Source of the DNA: a virus
Strand: one strand, 5' to 3'
DNA length: 24,311 bases
Virus record (IMG/VR): IMGVR_UViG_3300030098_006281
Location: 56,558 to 80,868 of that record
Shown here: positions 6,198 to 12,720 of the stretch, piece after piece
Layout: each line of letters opens with the position of its first letter
Position numbering within the stretch: position 1 is the first letter of the stretch
Notes under the pieces: generated by a model
Told to the model about the DNA's origin: nothing
The model's input: the letters and a program-made list of their open reading frames with translations, nothing else
Database searches by the model: none
Made by a program: the position numbers and the translations under genes

Positions 6198-6410
6198 ATG
6201 AGTAAGAAGGACACAAAAAAAATTCTTTTAACTGATAGTGATAGAAAACTACTAAAGAAACTAACTGATGATATTACACAGGAAGCTAAACTATTAGTAG
6301 AGGACTATGCTAAGCATCCATCTAAAGAATCAGGTAGTATGGTTATAGTACATCAAGATGCACCAGTATTAAAAGATAAAGATAAGGATAATAAGAATGA
6401 TAAAGATTAA
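6198..6410 (+). CDS. Hypothetical charged protein (70 aa)
   Basis: A soluble protein with a helical first half (DSDRKLLKKLTDDITQEAKLL) and a C-terminus made of lysine/aspartate repeats (KDKDKDNKNDKD). GAGGTAAGATAGT supplies the ribosome site. The last 14 bases overlap the next gene. Not recognised. Confidence 0.75.
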   Translation: MSKKDTKKILLTDSDRKLLKKLTDDITQEAKLLVEDYAKHPSKESGSMVIVHQDAPVLKDKDKDNKNDKD

Positions 6411-6588
6411 TGAGATAGTAACCAAACTTGAATCAATAAAGGAACTGATAGGTGGAGGCGAACCCACCGAGAATGTAATAGAGGAAATAGACTTTCTCTT
6501 ATCTGATATTCAAGAAGACCACGCACAAGATTCAGGCTATCTTTCAGATGACCATCTTGACACCTTTGAATTTGAAGGTGGATATTAA
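6397..6588 (+). CDS. Hypothetical acidic protein (63 aa)
   Basis: Begins within the previous gene. Two predicted helices around a GGGEPT turn, then an acidic C-terminus (DDHLDTFEFEGGY). Strongly negative and soluble; no family recognised. Last gene of the P3 unit. Confidence 0.7.
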   Translation: MIKINEIVTKLESIKELIGGGEPTENVIEEIDFLLSDIQEDHAQDSGYLSDDHLDTFEFEGGY

Positions 6589-6793
6589 TTGATAGACTAA
6601 ATATAATTGACACACTATTAGTGGAGTAACTTAACATAATAATGGGGAAGTGTGGGTAATAGTGGTGAATTGATATACTTACACTATTAATTCATTAATA
6701 AGTATCTACAATACCTACATTATATATAGTGTGTATACATAGCTTGGTTTTGAAAAAATATATGGAAAATTCACACACACATAAAGAAAAAGC
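6589..6793. other. AT-rich intergenic stretch
   Basis: About 200 bases without a credible ORF. ATACTTA and TAAGTAT (near 6675-6682 and 6700-6706) form an inverted pair around an ATTAATTCATTAAT core. No early-type promoter lies here: a TTGACA at 6607-6612 has no properly spaced -10. It could hold a terminator for the P3 unit, but no T-tailed hairpin is obvious. Confidence 0.4.
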
Positions 6794-6823
6794 TTGACTT
6801 GTATAGCGTTTCCGCCGTATATT
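6794..6823 (+). promoter_or_regulatory. sigma-70 early promoter P4
   Basis: TTGACT (6794-6799), 18-bp spacer ending CCG, TATATT (6818-6823). Its transcript starts near 6830 and has a long leader before the microprotein at 6942. Confidence 0.9.
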
Positions 6824-6829
6824 ATAGTA

Positions 6830-6941
6830 TGGGAAAGGGAGACAATATAATGAAATTAGTGTAACAAGCCCGTCTGATTAGTTCAGATACCAATTAGGGA
6901 GAATACTGGCGAAGGGCGAGGAGCCAGATGAAGGATATACT
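6830..6941 (+). promoter_or_regulatory. Structured 5' leader of the P4 transcript
   Basis: About 110 untranslated bases. Hairpins TCTGA/TCAGA (6873-6877/6883-6887) and CTGG/CCAG (6906-6909/6924-6927) lie inside a possible GCCC/GGGC closing helix. A four-codon reading frame (MKLV, 6850-6864) after GGGAG could be a leader peptide. A leader this long for a 36-residue product suggests a regulatory RNA or that the RNA itself matters. Confidence 0.45.
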
Positions 6942-7052
6942 ATGGATAATAACACAATAATGGCTATTCTATTCAACCCCTTTAGTTGCGTTATATGGTT
7001 TTGGATAGGTATGGCTTTATATAGTTGGTATGACTCACGCAAAAAAAAGTGA
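6942..7052 (+). CDS. Single-TM microprotein (36 aa)
   Basis: AAGGATATACT precedes the ATG. MDNNTIMAILFNPFSCVIWF begins the protein, and a membrane helix (VIWFWIGMALYSWY) is followed by a basic end (DSRKKK). The lysine codons merge into the A-tract before promoter P5, as in other genes here. Confidence 0.6.
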   Translation: MDNNTIMAILFNPFSCVIWFWIGMALYSWYDSRKKK

Positions 7053-7061
7053 AAATAAAGC

Positions 7062-7091
7062 TTGACTTTGGGGTCGAAAGATCCGTATATT
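7062..7091 (+). promoter_or_regulatory. sigma-70 early promoter P5
   Basis: TTGACT (7062-7067), 18-bp spacer, TATATT (7086-7091). The spacer differs from the other promoters. Start expected at about 7099, the first base of a stable RNA stem. Confidence 0.88.
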
Positions 7092-7098
7092 ATATATA

Positions 7099-7242
7099 GA
7101 GATGAACCGCCATACTTGTGGGAAGCAGGTTAGTCCCTCCACCAGTCCCTCGCGGTTCTCTCCTCACATTTTAAATGGTTATATTATGGCTAGCCAGGGG
7201 TGTGCCGGCTTTCTTCCTTTCTCCGGCCACCCCATTTTATTT
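7099..7242 (+). ncRNA. Small structured RNA with its own promoter and terminator
   Basis: An unrecognised RNA of about 140 nt between P5 and a strong terminator. The 5' domain is closed by GAGA-t-GAACCGC (7099-7110) with GCGGTTC-TCTC (7152-7162); the enclosed arm can pair GTGG with CCAC. An unpaired linker follows, then the terminator: GGGGTG-t-GCCGG (7197-7208) with CCGGC-CACCCC (7223-7233) and the tail ATTTTATTT. The only ORF (ATG 7175, 24 codons) has no ribosome site. Base composition is clearly richer in G+C than the flanks, as for a functional RNA. Confidence 0.8.
7197..7242 (+). terminator. Intrinsic terminator of the small RNA
   Basis: An 11-bp GC-rich stem with a one-base bulge, a 14-base pyrimidine-rich loop and a T-rich tail. 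Confidence 0.88.
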
Positions 7243-7246
7243 GTGA

Positions 7247-7260
7247 GCGTTTTATCATAT
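7247..7260. repeat. GTTTTATC element, single copy
   Basis: GCGTTTTATCATAT between the RNA terminator and promoter P6. It is the leftmost member of the GATAAAAC/GTTTTATC family and lies about 60 bases upstream of the P6 -35 box. Confidence 0.7.
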
Positions 7261-7315
7261 CTGAAAGGGACACTATAACTACGGCAAAAAAAGTTGTATT
7301 TTTTTAAAAAAAAGC

Positions 7316-7345
7316 TTGACTTATATATGTTTTCCGCCGTATATT
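7316..7345 (+). promoter_or_regulatory. sigma-70 early promoter P6 (MoxR gene)
   Basis: TTGACT (7316-7321), 18-bp spacer, TATATT (7340-7345), with a long A-tract upstream. The leader of about 43 bases ends AAAGGATAAATT before the ATG. Confidence 0.9.
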
Positions 7346-7395
7346 ATAGTATAAGAAAAGGGAACTAATAAACTATAAACTATAAAGGATAAATT

Positions 7396-8577
7396 ATGAA
7401 TAACAAACCCGACATAATAGTAGAAATTAAAAAGAGTGGTAATAGATTTAACGCTTGGGATATCACTTCAGGTGAGAAGCGTACTTCTGAAATCACAGGC
7501 CGTACAAGGAAGAATGCCTTTAATGGTGGTTATCCATTAGGCCGATTTGTAACTAAAGCTGGTAAGTATCAGTGGAGAAAGATTGATCCGAGTATCATAT
7601 CTGATCTTAATAGTGTGAATGATCCGAGTCCGATTAGTGTAGAGATACCTACTGATCATAGTGAAGTAATGAACTTCATTCATAGTTCATATACACTAAA
7701 GCCGAAAGGCCTTGTGATGTCTGAACTTAAATGGAAATACCTTATCCGAAGTGCGGTTAGAGGTAAGAACATTATGATGACAGGACCCGCTGGTTGTGGT
7801 AAGACTATGTCTGCAAAGGCTCTTGTAAATAGTCTTGATAGACCTGACTTCTATTTTAACTTGGGAGCTACTCAAGATCCGAGGTCTACCCTGATAGGTA
7901 ATACACACTTTGATAAGAAGAGTGGGACATACTTTAAGCCCTCTTTATTTGTAGAGGCTATATCTACCCCGAACGCTGTTATCTTACTTGATGAATTAAC
8001 CCGAGCTCATCCAGATGCTTGGAACATACTAATGACTGTATTAGACTATGGTCAGAGATACTTAAGACTTGATGAACAAGACGGGTCCGAGACCATTAAT
8101 GTAGCCGAGGGTGTAACCTTTGTAGCTACTGCTAACATCGGTAATGAGTATACTGCCACAAGAGTTCTTGATAAGGCTCTGATGGACAGGTTCACTATCA
8201 TTGAGATGGATGTCTTGAGTAAAGATGAGGAAGCCGATTTACTTCAGTATATGTTCCCTCACGTTGACAGACAACACTTAATGAATGTAGCAGACATTGC
8301 TTCAATGACCCGAACCGAGTCTCAATCCGATTCAGCCCGAATCACATCAGGTATATCTACCAGAACCTCAGTTGAGATAGCTGGCTTAATGTTTGATGGA
8401 TTCAACCTGGCCGAAGCAGCCGAGATAGCGATTTACCCTCAGTATGATTCAACTGGCGGAGCCGACTCTGAAAGAACCTTCATTAAGCAGATAGTTCAGA
8501 AGTTCTGCGATGATGGCTCATCAGATGAATTGTTCACCGATGAAGAAATTAAAGAATCCGAGGAGGATACCCTGTAA
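7396..8577 (+). CDS. MoxR-family AAA+ ATPase
   Basis: A 393-residue protein. An N-terminal domain of about 100 residues (basic, with a GRFVTKAGKYQWRKI segment) precedes a complete AAA+ module: Walker A GPAGCGKT (130-137), Walker B AVILLDE (194-200), sensor 1 TAN (245-247) and a likely arginine finger in KALMDRF (R265). The C-terminal lid is helical and the tail is acidic (DEEIKESEEDTL). This is the MoxR/CbbQ/NirQ class, hexameric ATPases that remodel partners, very often proteins with vWA domains. The vWA protein at 1009-2355 has the same promoter type and is the obvious candidate partner. Codons such as CCG, GCC and ACC are more frequent here than in the plus-strand genes to the left, suggesting a different origin. 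Confidence 0.95.
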   Translation: MNNKPDIIVEIKKSGNRFNAWDITSGEKRTSEITGRTRKNAFNGGYPLGRFVTKAGKYQWRKIDPSIISDLNSVNDPSPISVEIPTDHSEVMNFIHSSYTLKPKGLVMSELKWKYLIRSAVRGKNIMMTGPAGCGKTMSAKALVNSLDRPDFYFNLGATQDPRSTLIGNTHFDKKSGTYFKPSLFVEAISTPNAVILLDELTRAHPDAWNILMTVLDYGQRYLRLDEQDGSETINVAEGVTFVATANIGNEYTATRVLDKALMDRFTIIEMDVLSKDEEADLLQYMFPHVDRQHLMNVADIASMTRTESQSDSARITSGISTRTSVEIAGLMFDGFNLAEAAEIAIYPQYDSTGGADSERTFIKQIVQKFCDDGSSDELFTDEEIKESEEDTL

Positions 8578-8661
8578 CAAGGGTCCGATATGTCATGGGG
8601 TCGGAGTCGGGCCGTCCCCTTGACAAGGATGTCAAAGAGCTGAATTGTCCCCACAATACAT
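8578..8661 (-). ncRNA. Putative short RNA convergent with the MoxR gene
   Basis: The minus-strand promoter at 8668-8697 has no gene in front of it: the first ATG gives nine codons. Its transcript would contain a hairpin TTGAC/GTCAA (8620-8624/8631-8635) and a GGGG/CCCC helix, then run into the 3' end of the MoxR gene, where a hairpin ACCCT/AGGGT covers the stop codon. It may be a small RNA, an antisense regulator, or a transcriptional road-block. The 3' end is not visible. Confidence 0.5.
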
Positions 8662-8667
8662 ACCCGT

Positions 8668-8697
8668 AATATACAACACTTACCCTATATAAGTCAA
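8668..8697 (-). promoter_or_regulatory. Minus-strand early promoter M1
   Basis: On the minus strand TTGACT (8692-8697), 18-bp spacer, TATATT (8668-8673). Fires leftwards toward the MoxR 3' end. Confidence 0.85.
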
Positions 8698-8723
8698 GCA
8701 TTAAATTGTAACAGGATGTAACC

Positions 8724-8766
8724 GTTTTATCATATGCGATTAACCCCGTGACCTGAGCGTTTTATC
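8724..8766. repeat. GTTTTATC element, direct pair
   Basis: GTTTTATC at 8724-8731 and again at 8759-8766, both in the same orientation, each followed by AT. Lies between promoter M1 and the terminator of the operon to the right. Confidence 0.75.
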
Positions 8767-8780
8767 ATAGTATGGGAAAT

Positions 8781-8810
8781 GGTGGGGTTAGGCCAATGCC
8801 CTTCCCCACC
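8781..8810 (-). terminator. Hairpin ending the 8824-10433 operon
   Basis: GGTGGGG (8781-8787) with CCCCACC (8804-8810), 16-base loop, followed on the minus strand by ATTTCCC. The tail is poor, so termination may be partial. Confidence 0.65.
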
Positions 8811-8823
8811 CAGGGAAACAATT

Positions 8824-9201
8824 CTATCCGTTGATTGCCTTGTCTATCTCAATCTGTTTATCAGTATACTCTTGCAAGTGCACTTCTTCAAACTCAAAGT
8901 AATGTTCAGGTTCGATCACACTCTCCATCTGATCTACTACATCAGTAGCATCTTCATCAGAGTATCCATAGTTCATCATTAGCTCATGATGCCAGGCTTC
9001 TAACATACCATCAGCGTGGTCATGTCCACCTAACCCTAGCTTGTCATACACCATCATAGCATCCATACTTACTTGATCCGATAACCGATCTAAGTTATGA
9101 TCGTGGATCCAAAGTCTTTGGTTATTGGTTGTCCCTTCATACTTTGGTGGATCGCCGTAGGTGTCATCTATATAATATACATTCCATAATTGTTTAGCCA
9201 T
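8824..9201 (-). CDS. Hypothetical acidic protein (125 aa)
   Basis: MAKQLWNVYYIDDTYGDPP begins at ATG 9201, with AAGGAGG supplied by the end of the upstream gene (8-base overlap). The protein is acidic, has a histidine cluster (LGGHDHADGMLEAWHHELMM, about residues 57-76) that could bind metal, and ends with a charged helix. Last gene of its operon, just before the terminator hairpin. No family recognised. Confidence 0.8.
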   Translation of the reverse strand: MAKQLWNVYYIDDTYGDPPKYEGTTNNQRLWIHDHNLDRLSDQVSMDAMMVYDKLGLGGHDHADGMLEAWHHELMMNYGYSDEDATDVVDQMESVIEPEHYFEFEEVHLQEYTDKQIEIDKAING

Positions 9202-9391
9202 TGATCGTAACCTCCTTTATTATACCTTCATTGATTAAAGCCTTAGCCGTTCTACCAAACCAACCCTGTAACTTCCAACACAATCCCGTATCAAGAAGAT
9301 ACTGCCAAGCCTCAATCACCTCAGACTCTGTACCTTCTATCCAACCTTCAGCTAATCCTACTGCATTCTTTTTAACTTCTGCGTATGTCAT
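9194..9391 (-). CDS. Conserved phage protein (65 aa)
   Basis: Contains GLAEGWIEGTESEVIEAWQY and LLDTGLCWKLQGWFGRTA, a pattern I recall from small proteins in many phages, with no known function. I chose ATG 9391 over the GTG at 9421 because GCGAGGATATAAAT gives a good ribosome site and the start sits two bases after the upstream stop. Helical and soluble. Confidence 0.85.
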   Translation of the reverse strand: MTYAEVKKNAVGLAEGWIEGTESEVIEAWQYLLDTGLCWKLQGWFGRTAKALINEGIIKEVTING

Positions 9392-9393
9392 AT

Positions 9394-9810
9394 TTATATC
9401 CTCGCTTCCGTAATGTCCCACTTGCTGGGATCTCCGTGTTCAAGCCGATACCTGAATGATAGCCTATGTTCCAACAAATCTTTGAATACTGCAGGGTATC
9501 CGACATAGTCGTCATCATCACGGGGTGAATCTCCGTTAAAGTATTCTTCATCAAAGGCTTGAATGAATGAATCTACATTGTCCCTATCTTCAGGGTGAAT
9601 ATAAAAAGCCCGATAGTCCTTATCATCATCACTATTATTAATATACATCTCATCAGAAGTATGTGTCTCTGGATACCAATTGTCTCCTCTTGGCTGACAT
9701 TCTATCCTATCAATACATAAGGATATTGCACAAGACCTATTACTACCCGGTGCTCCACACTCTATATCTTCTTCAGTTACTGCTGCTATCTTCCATTCTT
9801 TATTTCTCAT
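9394..9810 (-). CDS. Hypothetical acidic protein (138 aa)
   Basis: Preceded by AAAAGGGGAACAA, the conserved leader block of this region. Acidic, with an early cysteine group (ECGAPGSNRSCAISLCIDRIE cut at C18-C32) and several aspartate runs (NNSDDDKDY, SPRDDDDYVGY). No recognised domain. Its last bases provide the ribosome site of the next gene. Confidence 0.8.
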   Translation of the reverse strand: MRNKEWKIAAVTEEDIECGAPGSNRSCAISLCIDRIECQPRGDNWYPETHTSDEMYINNSDDDKDYRAFYIHPEDRDNVDSFIQAFDEEYFNGDSPRDDDDYVGYPAVFKDLLEHRLSFRYRLEHGDPSKWDITEARI

Positions 9811-9828
9811 TTGTTCCCCTTTTTTTGT

Positions 9829-9966
9829 TTACCAATTATCCCAATTGTTATCCCAATTGTAAGTCCCTTTATTGAATCTATATATCCTATAAGATTCTCT
9901 AATCAACCCGATAACCTTAAAGATAAAGGCTATCAGGCCGATTAATACCATACAAAACCAAAACAT
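9829..9966 (-). CDS. Single-TM microprotein (45 aa)
   Basis: MFWFCMVLIGLIAFIFKVIG forms one membrane helix; the rest is basic, then ends in a repeated NWDNNWDNW. The DNA for this end carries two copies of CCCAATTGT on the plus strand. The ATG overlaps the previous stop (TAATG), with AAGGAAGG upstream. Confidence 0.65.
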   Translation of the reverse strand: MFWFCMVLIGLIAFIFKVIGLIRESYRIYRFNKGTYNWDNNWDNW

Positions 9967-10433
9967 TATTTACCTTCCTTATCTCTATGGTAGTTAGCGT
10001 ATGAAGGACCACCTACATCATAAGACTTATGTAATTCTACATAGTCCTGTACTAATGAATTAAAGTAGCCATCACCAACCCATTCATTAAGTCCTTCCAC
10101 TATCCATTCAAACACATTAGCCGCTAATAGGTTAAGAGGTGTAGGCTCACCACCAAATGCTGGTCCGAGTTCAGGCTCATCAGTCATTAAGTCCGGATAC
10201 TCTTTAGCCAATTCAATCAAGTCCCCACGATAAAGAGGGACATTCTCATCTGCACAAGAATGTATAATATCATATATATCTATACCGAGTTCATCAGATA
10301 ATTCGTGAGCCGTATCGTGTTCTTCAATAGCCTCTTCCATATCTTTAACTTCAAGTTGGTCTAATTCATACTTGATACGCTCTTCAAAGTCTTGAATTAT
10401 ATCTTCTAACATATCTGTATTGTTTAATTTCAT
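9966..10433 (-). CDS. Hypothetical acidic protein (155 aa)
   Basis: First gene after promoter M2, with TTAAGGGGAACAA before the ATG. Very acidic N-terminal helices (EDIIQDFEERIKYELDQLEV, KDMEEAIEEHD), then a region with GPAFGGEPTPLNLLAANVFE and a C-terminal HKSYDVGGPSYANYHRD. Soluble; no family recognised. Confidence 0.8.
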   Translation of the reverse strand: MKLNNTDMLEDIIQDFEERIKYELDQLEVKDMEEAIEEHDTAHELSDELGIDIYDIIHSCADENVPLYRGDLIELAKEYPDLMTDEPELGPAFGGEPTPLNLLAANVFEWIVEGLNEWVGDGYFNSLVQDYVELHKSYDVGGPSYANYHRDKEGK

Positions 10434-10470
10434 TTGTTCCCCTTAATTAATGTTATTGTTTAACTACTAT

Positions 10471-10500
10471 ATATTACGGCACTTGAATTATATAAGTCAA
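10471..10500 (-). promoter_or_regulatory. Minus-strand early promoter M2
   Basis: TTGACT (10495-10500), 18-bp spacer, TAATAT (10471-10476). The stop codon of the upstream gene runs into its A-tract, so there is no terminator between the two units. Confidence 0.85.
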
Positions 10501-10508
10501 GCTTTTTT

Positions 10509-10721
10509 TTATATTTTTTTATCCCCGAAGGTATCATAGTCCTGAGCCTCAAGGTCTGCGTCCTTCTGAGCGTCTAACTTATCTAACTCTTCTAACCAAG
10601 CACAACTATATCGTTGTGTCCCACAAGAATAACAATTCTTATCCCCACAATGAACGCCCGGGATATAACCTTCTTTAGTTTTCTCGTGTATATTATTTAC
10701 TATACTTTTAAATCCACTCAT
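10509..10721 (-). CDS. Small cysteine-rich protein (70 aa)
   Basis: ATG 10721 (MSGFKSIVNNIHEK) has AAGGAG eight bases upstream. HCGDKNCYSCGTQRYSC (about residues 24-40) has four cysteines and a histidine in spacing suited to zinc or a disulfide. The rest is helical and acidic. The stop TAA flows into the A-tract of promoter M2. No named family. Confidence 0.75.
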   Translation of the reverse strand: MSGFKSIVNNIHEKTKEGYIPGVHCGDKNCYSCGTQRYSCAWLEELDKLDAQKDADLEAQDYDTFGDKKI

Positions 10722-10797
10722 CAACGATCTCCTTAAATAGTTTTTCTAATACTAATAATATCATACAAACTATAAATCCTGTTATTAAAAAATCCAT
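10708..10797 (-). CDS. Single-TM microprotein (29 aa)
   Basis: GAAAGGAATTAATA precedes ATG 10797. MDFLITGFIVCMILLVLEKL is mostly membrane helix, ending EIVDEWI. It overlaps the next gene by 14 bases in another frame and is first in the M3 unit. Confidence 0.55.
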   Translation of the reverse strand: MDFLITGFIVCMILLVLEKLFKEIVDEWI

Positions 10798-10826
10798 TAT
10801 TAATTCCTTTCTTATTTAACTACTAT

Positions 10827-10855
10827 AATATACGGCACTTAAATTTAATAAACAA
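10827..10855 (-). promoter_or_regulatory. Minus-strand early promoter M3 (variant -35)
   Basis: TATATT (10827-10832) with the usual GCCG upstream, but the -35 is TTGTTT (10850-10855) rather than TTGACT, spacer 17. Probably weaker. Confidence 0.75.
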
Positions 10856-10880
10856 GCTTTTTTTTCTGTAACCCTGTTCC

Positions 10881-10932
10881 GTTTTATCATTTGCAAATTC
10901 TTACAGCCGAGTTGGCTGTACAGCGTTTTATC
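10881..10932. repeat. GTTTTATC element, direct pair
   Basis: GTTTTATC at 10881-10888 and 10925-10932 in the same orientation. Between them ACAGCC/GGCTGT forms a 6-bp hairpin not seen in other copies. Confidence 0.75.
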
Positions 10933-10945
10933 ACATACGACAAAA

Positions 10946-10965
10946 ACCCACCGAGATCGGTGGGT
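10946..10965 (-). terminator. Intrinsic terminator of the M4 unit
   Basis: ACCCACCG-AGAT-CGGTGGGT, an 8-bp perfect stem, followed on the minus strand by TTTTTG. Confidence 0.9.
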
Positions 10966-11011
10966 TCTGTCAGTCAACAAGAAGGAAGGTTGCCCTTCCA
11001 GGTAGGTTTAA

Positions 11012-11272
11012 TTAATCTTCTCTTTCATCAAGTATCACATCACCTTCTTGTAGATACTCAACCGATGCGAATTTATCTTCATCATCTTCAATCATCACAT
11101 CAGTTCCACTATAAGTTAAGTCATACCATTCATGCATGAACACTCCACACTCATTACATTGAGATTCGTAGTAGAGACTTTCACCTTCTGGTATCAGAGT
11201 TCCATAGTCAATGTCTTCACTACCACACTTACCACAAACACCTTCAAACATTTTTGTTTTAGCTTTTACCAT
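11012..11272 (-). CDS. Zinc-ribbon-like protein (86 aa)
   Basis: Has two CxxC pairs, C14-GKC (VCGKCGSEDIDYG) and C39-NEC (QCNECGVFMHEW), the layout of a zinc ribbon. Such folds usually bind nucleic acid or proteins. Then an acidic C-terminus. The ATG overlaps the end of the upstream gene by 7 bases. Last gene of the M4 unit, ahead of a strong terminator. Confidence 0.8.
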   Translation of the reverse strand: MVKAKTKMFEGVCGKCGSEDIDYGTLIPEGESLYYESQCNECGVFMHEWYDLTYSGTDVMIEDDEDKFASVEYLQEGDVILDERED

Positions 11273-11622
11273 ATCTCAAATCCCTCACTTTCTTTTACAA
11301 AGTCAATGAACTCAATTACATTCTCTTCACTAAAAGGATAGTGTCTTTCAAAGTCATCATCATCAAGACTATCAAGATGTTTCTGATATAACTTCTCATA
11401 CTCTTTAACACTTCCATCATCAACAAGTTTCTGTAACTTCTCAACTATAACCTCACACTTCTCATAATCTACAAGAAACCCATCATTGTAACTTCCGCGT
11501 TCATAGTCCTTTTCAGAGATTACTTCTTTACATTCATTCGCTACAAAGTTCCATAGAGGTCTCCACCACCAACAATTATTTCTGAAATAGTTACCACTTC
11601 TTCCATGTACGTCCATTCCCAT
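11266..11622 (-). CDS. Conserved phage protein, MGMDV-type (118 aa)
   Basis: Starts MGMDVHGRSGNYFRNNCWWW, a motif I recall from a family common in phages and bacteria with no known function (typical form MGMDVYG...YFRNNVWWWRPLW). GGAGGTATCATA is a strong ribosome site; the ATG overlaps the stop of the upstream microprotein. The remainder is charged and helical. Confidence 0.88.
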   Translation of the reverse strand: MGMDVHGRSGNYFRNNCWWWRPLWNFVANECKEVISEKDYERGSYNDGFLVDYEKCEVIVEKLQKLVDDGSVKEYEKLYQKHLDSLDDDDFERHYPFSEENVIEFIDFVKESEGFEIW

Positions 11623-11744
11623 TATGATACCTCCTTTGCTATGAATTTACCTATTATAACTCCACACACTATACCACCCATAATAAAACAAGTAGTCAGT
11701 AATGCCAGTCCTATGATTTGAAAAAATAATATTGTTGTTTCCAT
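11622..11744 (-). CDS. Single-TM microprotein (40 aa)
   Basis: AAGGGAAACAA precedes the ATG. One long hydrophobic segment (ILFFQIIGLALLTTCFIMGG then IVCGVIIG) ending KFIAKEVS; perhaps a tight membrane hairpin. The stop overlaps the next ATG (TAATG), and the end of this gene supplies its ribosome site. Confidence 0.65.
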   Translation of the reverse strand: METTILFFQIIGLALLTTCFIMGGIVCGVIIGKFIAKEVS

Positions 11745-11780
11745 TTGTTTCCCTTTACTTTGTTATTAATTAACTATCTT

Positions 11781-11810
11781 AATTTACAACACTTAACTAA
11801 TATAAGTCAA
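11781..11810 (-). promoter_or_regulatory. Minus-strand early promoter M4
   Basis: TTGACT (11805-11810), 18-bp spacer, TAAATT (11781-11786). The T-run of the upstream terminator and the promoter A-tract are fused. Confidence 0.82.
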
Positions 11811-11828
11811 GTCTTTTTTTAAAAAACT

Positions 11829-11876
11829 TTGGGGGGTATCAGTTAGTCTAGACCGAAGTCGCCAGACACCCCCCAA
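11829..11876 (-). terminator. Composite terminator of the M5 unit
   Basis: TTGGGGGGT (11829-11837) with ACCCCCCAA (11868-11876), then AGTTTTTTA on the minus strand. The enclosed bases make a second hairpin, GTCT...AGAC capped by GAC-TTCG-GTC, a classic stable UUCG loop. Confidence 0.88.
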
Positions 11877-11881
11877 TGAGA

Positions 11882-12136
11882 TTACCCTCTCAACTCTAAC
11901 ATTGAGAAAGGAACTCTGTAAGACATACCTCTCATATCAACAAGAGCTTTAGTCCTATTCATTTTAGTAATAACACCTTCTGTTCTTTTAGTTTTTTGAA
12001 CAACCCACACCTTATCACCTACACCTAATTGAGAACCTAACATTGTTTTACAATTACTAATGAAAGAAGATAATTCTCTTAACTCATCCATTGAACTGAT
12101 TTTTCTGATTTCATTTTTTATATTTTGTGTTGTCAT
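11882..12136 (-). CDS. Small KOW/SH3-like protein (84 aa)
   Basis: The N-terminal 35 residues are helical. The C-terminal half (VGDKVWVVQKTKRTEGVITK, MNRTKALVDM, YRVPFSMLEL) has the strand pattern of a KOW-like SH3 barrel, which in ribosomal and transcription proteins binds RNA or RNA polymerase. Role in the phage unknown. AAAGGAAACAATAAA precedes the ATG. Confidence 0.8.
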   Translation of the reverse strand: MTTQNIKNEIRKISSMDELRELSSFISNCKTMLGSQLGVGDKVWVVQKTKRTEGVITKMNRTKALVDMRGMSYRVPFSMLELRG

Positions 12137-12174
12137 TTTATTGTTTCCTTTATTTGTTATTAATTGACTAACTA

Positions 12175-12204
12175 AATATACGGTACTTAACTAATACAAG
12201 TCAA
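12175..12204 (-). promoter_or_regulatory. Minus-strand early promoter M5
   Basis: TTGACT (12199-12204), 18-bp spacer, TATATT (12175-12180). Confidence 0.88.
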
Positions 12205-12235
12205 GCTTTTTTTTTATTTATTTTTTGACTGGTGC

Positions 12236-12273
12236 GATAAAACGGATATGTGTGTGAGGTATAGCGTTTTATC
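12236..12273. repeat. GATAAAAC/GTTTTATC dyad
   Basis: GATAAAAC (12236-12243) and GTTTTATC (12266-12273), both preceded by GC, 22 bases apart. About 31 bases upstream of the M5 -35 box. Confidence 0.85.
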
Positions 12274-12305
12274 ATTTAGTGTCAGTTTCGGTTGGGCGTA
12301 GAAAA

Positions 12306-12354
12306 GGGTGGATGAATACCCCTAGCATCGCCACCGGCATTACATCATCCACCC
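12306..12354 (-). terminator. Terminator of the M6 unit
   Basis: GGGTGGATGA (12306-12315) with TCATCCACCC (12345-12354), then TTTTCT on the minus strand. The 29-base interior can form a small GCC/GGC hairpin. Confidence 0.85.
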
Positions 12355-12375
12355 CGTATTGTAGGGAAACAATAT

Positions 12376-12720
12376 CTAAATCAGTTCCCTGTTAGGATCT
12401 ACCCATCCCTTCTCGTTTTCATTTAAGTGATCTTTTAACAACTCTACTGCCTTTGAACTCTTACCACCGACATTCCAATTGACTATATCTTCTGTTGGTG
12501 TTGTCCCACCATAGTTCAGGCCGTTCTTCCAATTGTAGATGGTTGTCACTGTTCCATCTTCCCACTTGATCTCCCACTCAGCATCTACTTTATAACCATC
12601 ACCTTCCGTGGGCTTTCCGAACAACTCCACAAGAGTATCATACTTTACAACTATATATCCTGCGAGACTTGTCCCATCAGCTAACCATTTATCTGTATCA
12701 TTATGAGTTATGAATTTCAT
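12376..12720 (-). CDS. Conserved phage protein (114 aa)
   Basis: Contains YKVDAEWEIKWEDGTVTTIY and NWKNGLNYGG, then WNVGGKSSKAVELL, a pattern I recall from widespread phage proteins of unknown function. Mostly beta. The ATG overlaps the upstream stop (TAATG). Last gene before the terminator. Confidence 0.85.
   Translation of the reverse strand: MKFITHNDTDKWLADGTSLAGYIVVKYDTLVELFGKPTEGDGYKVDAEWEIKWEDGTVTTIYNWKNGLNYGGTTPTEDIVNWNVGGKSSKAVELLKDHLNENEKGWVDPNRELI

Noticed and set aside
6866-6925. tRNA-like fragment (GATTAGTTCAGAT) in the P4 leader
   Set aside because: Too short, with no T-arm or anticodon arm; described only as a structured leader.
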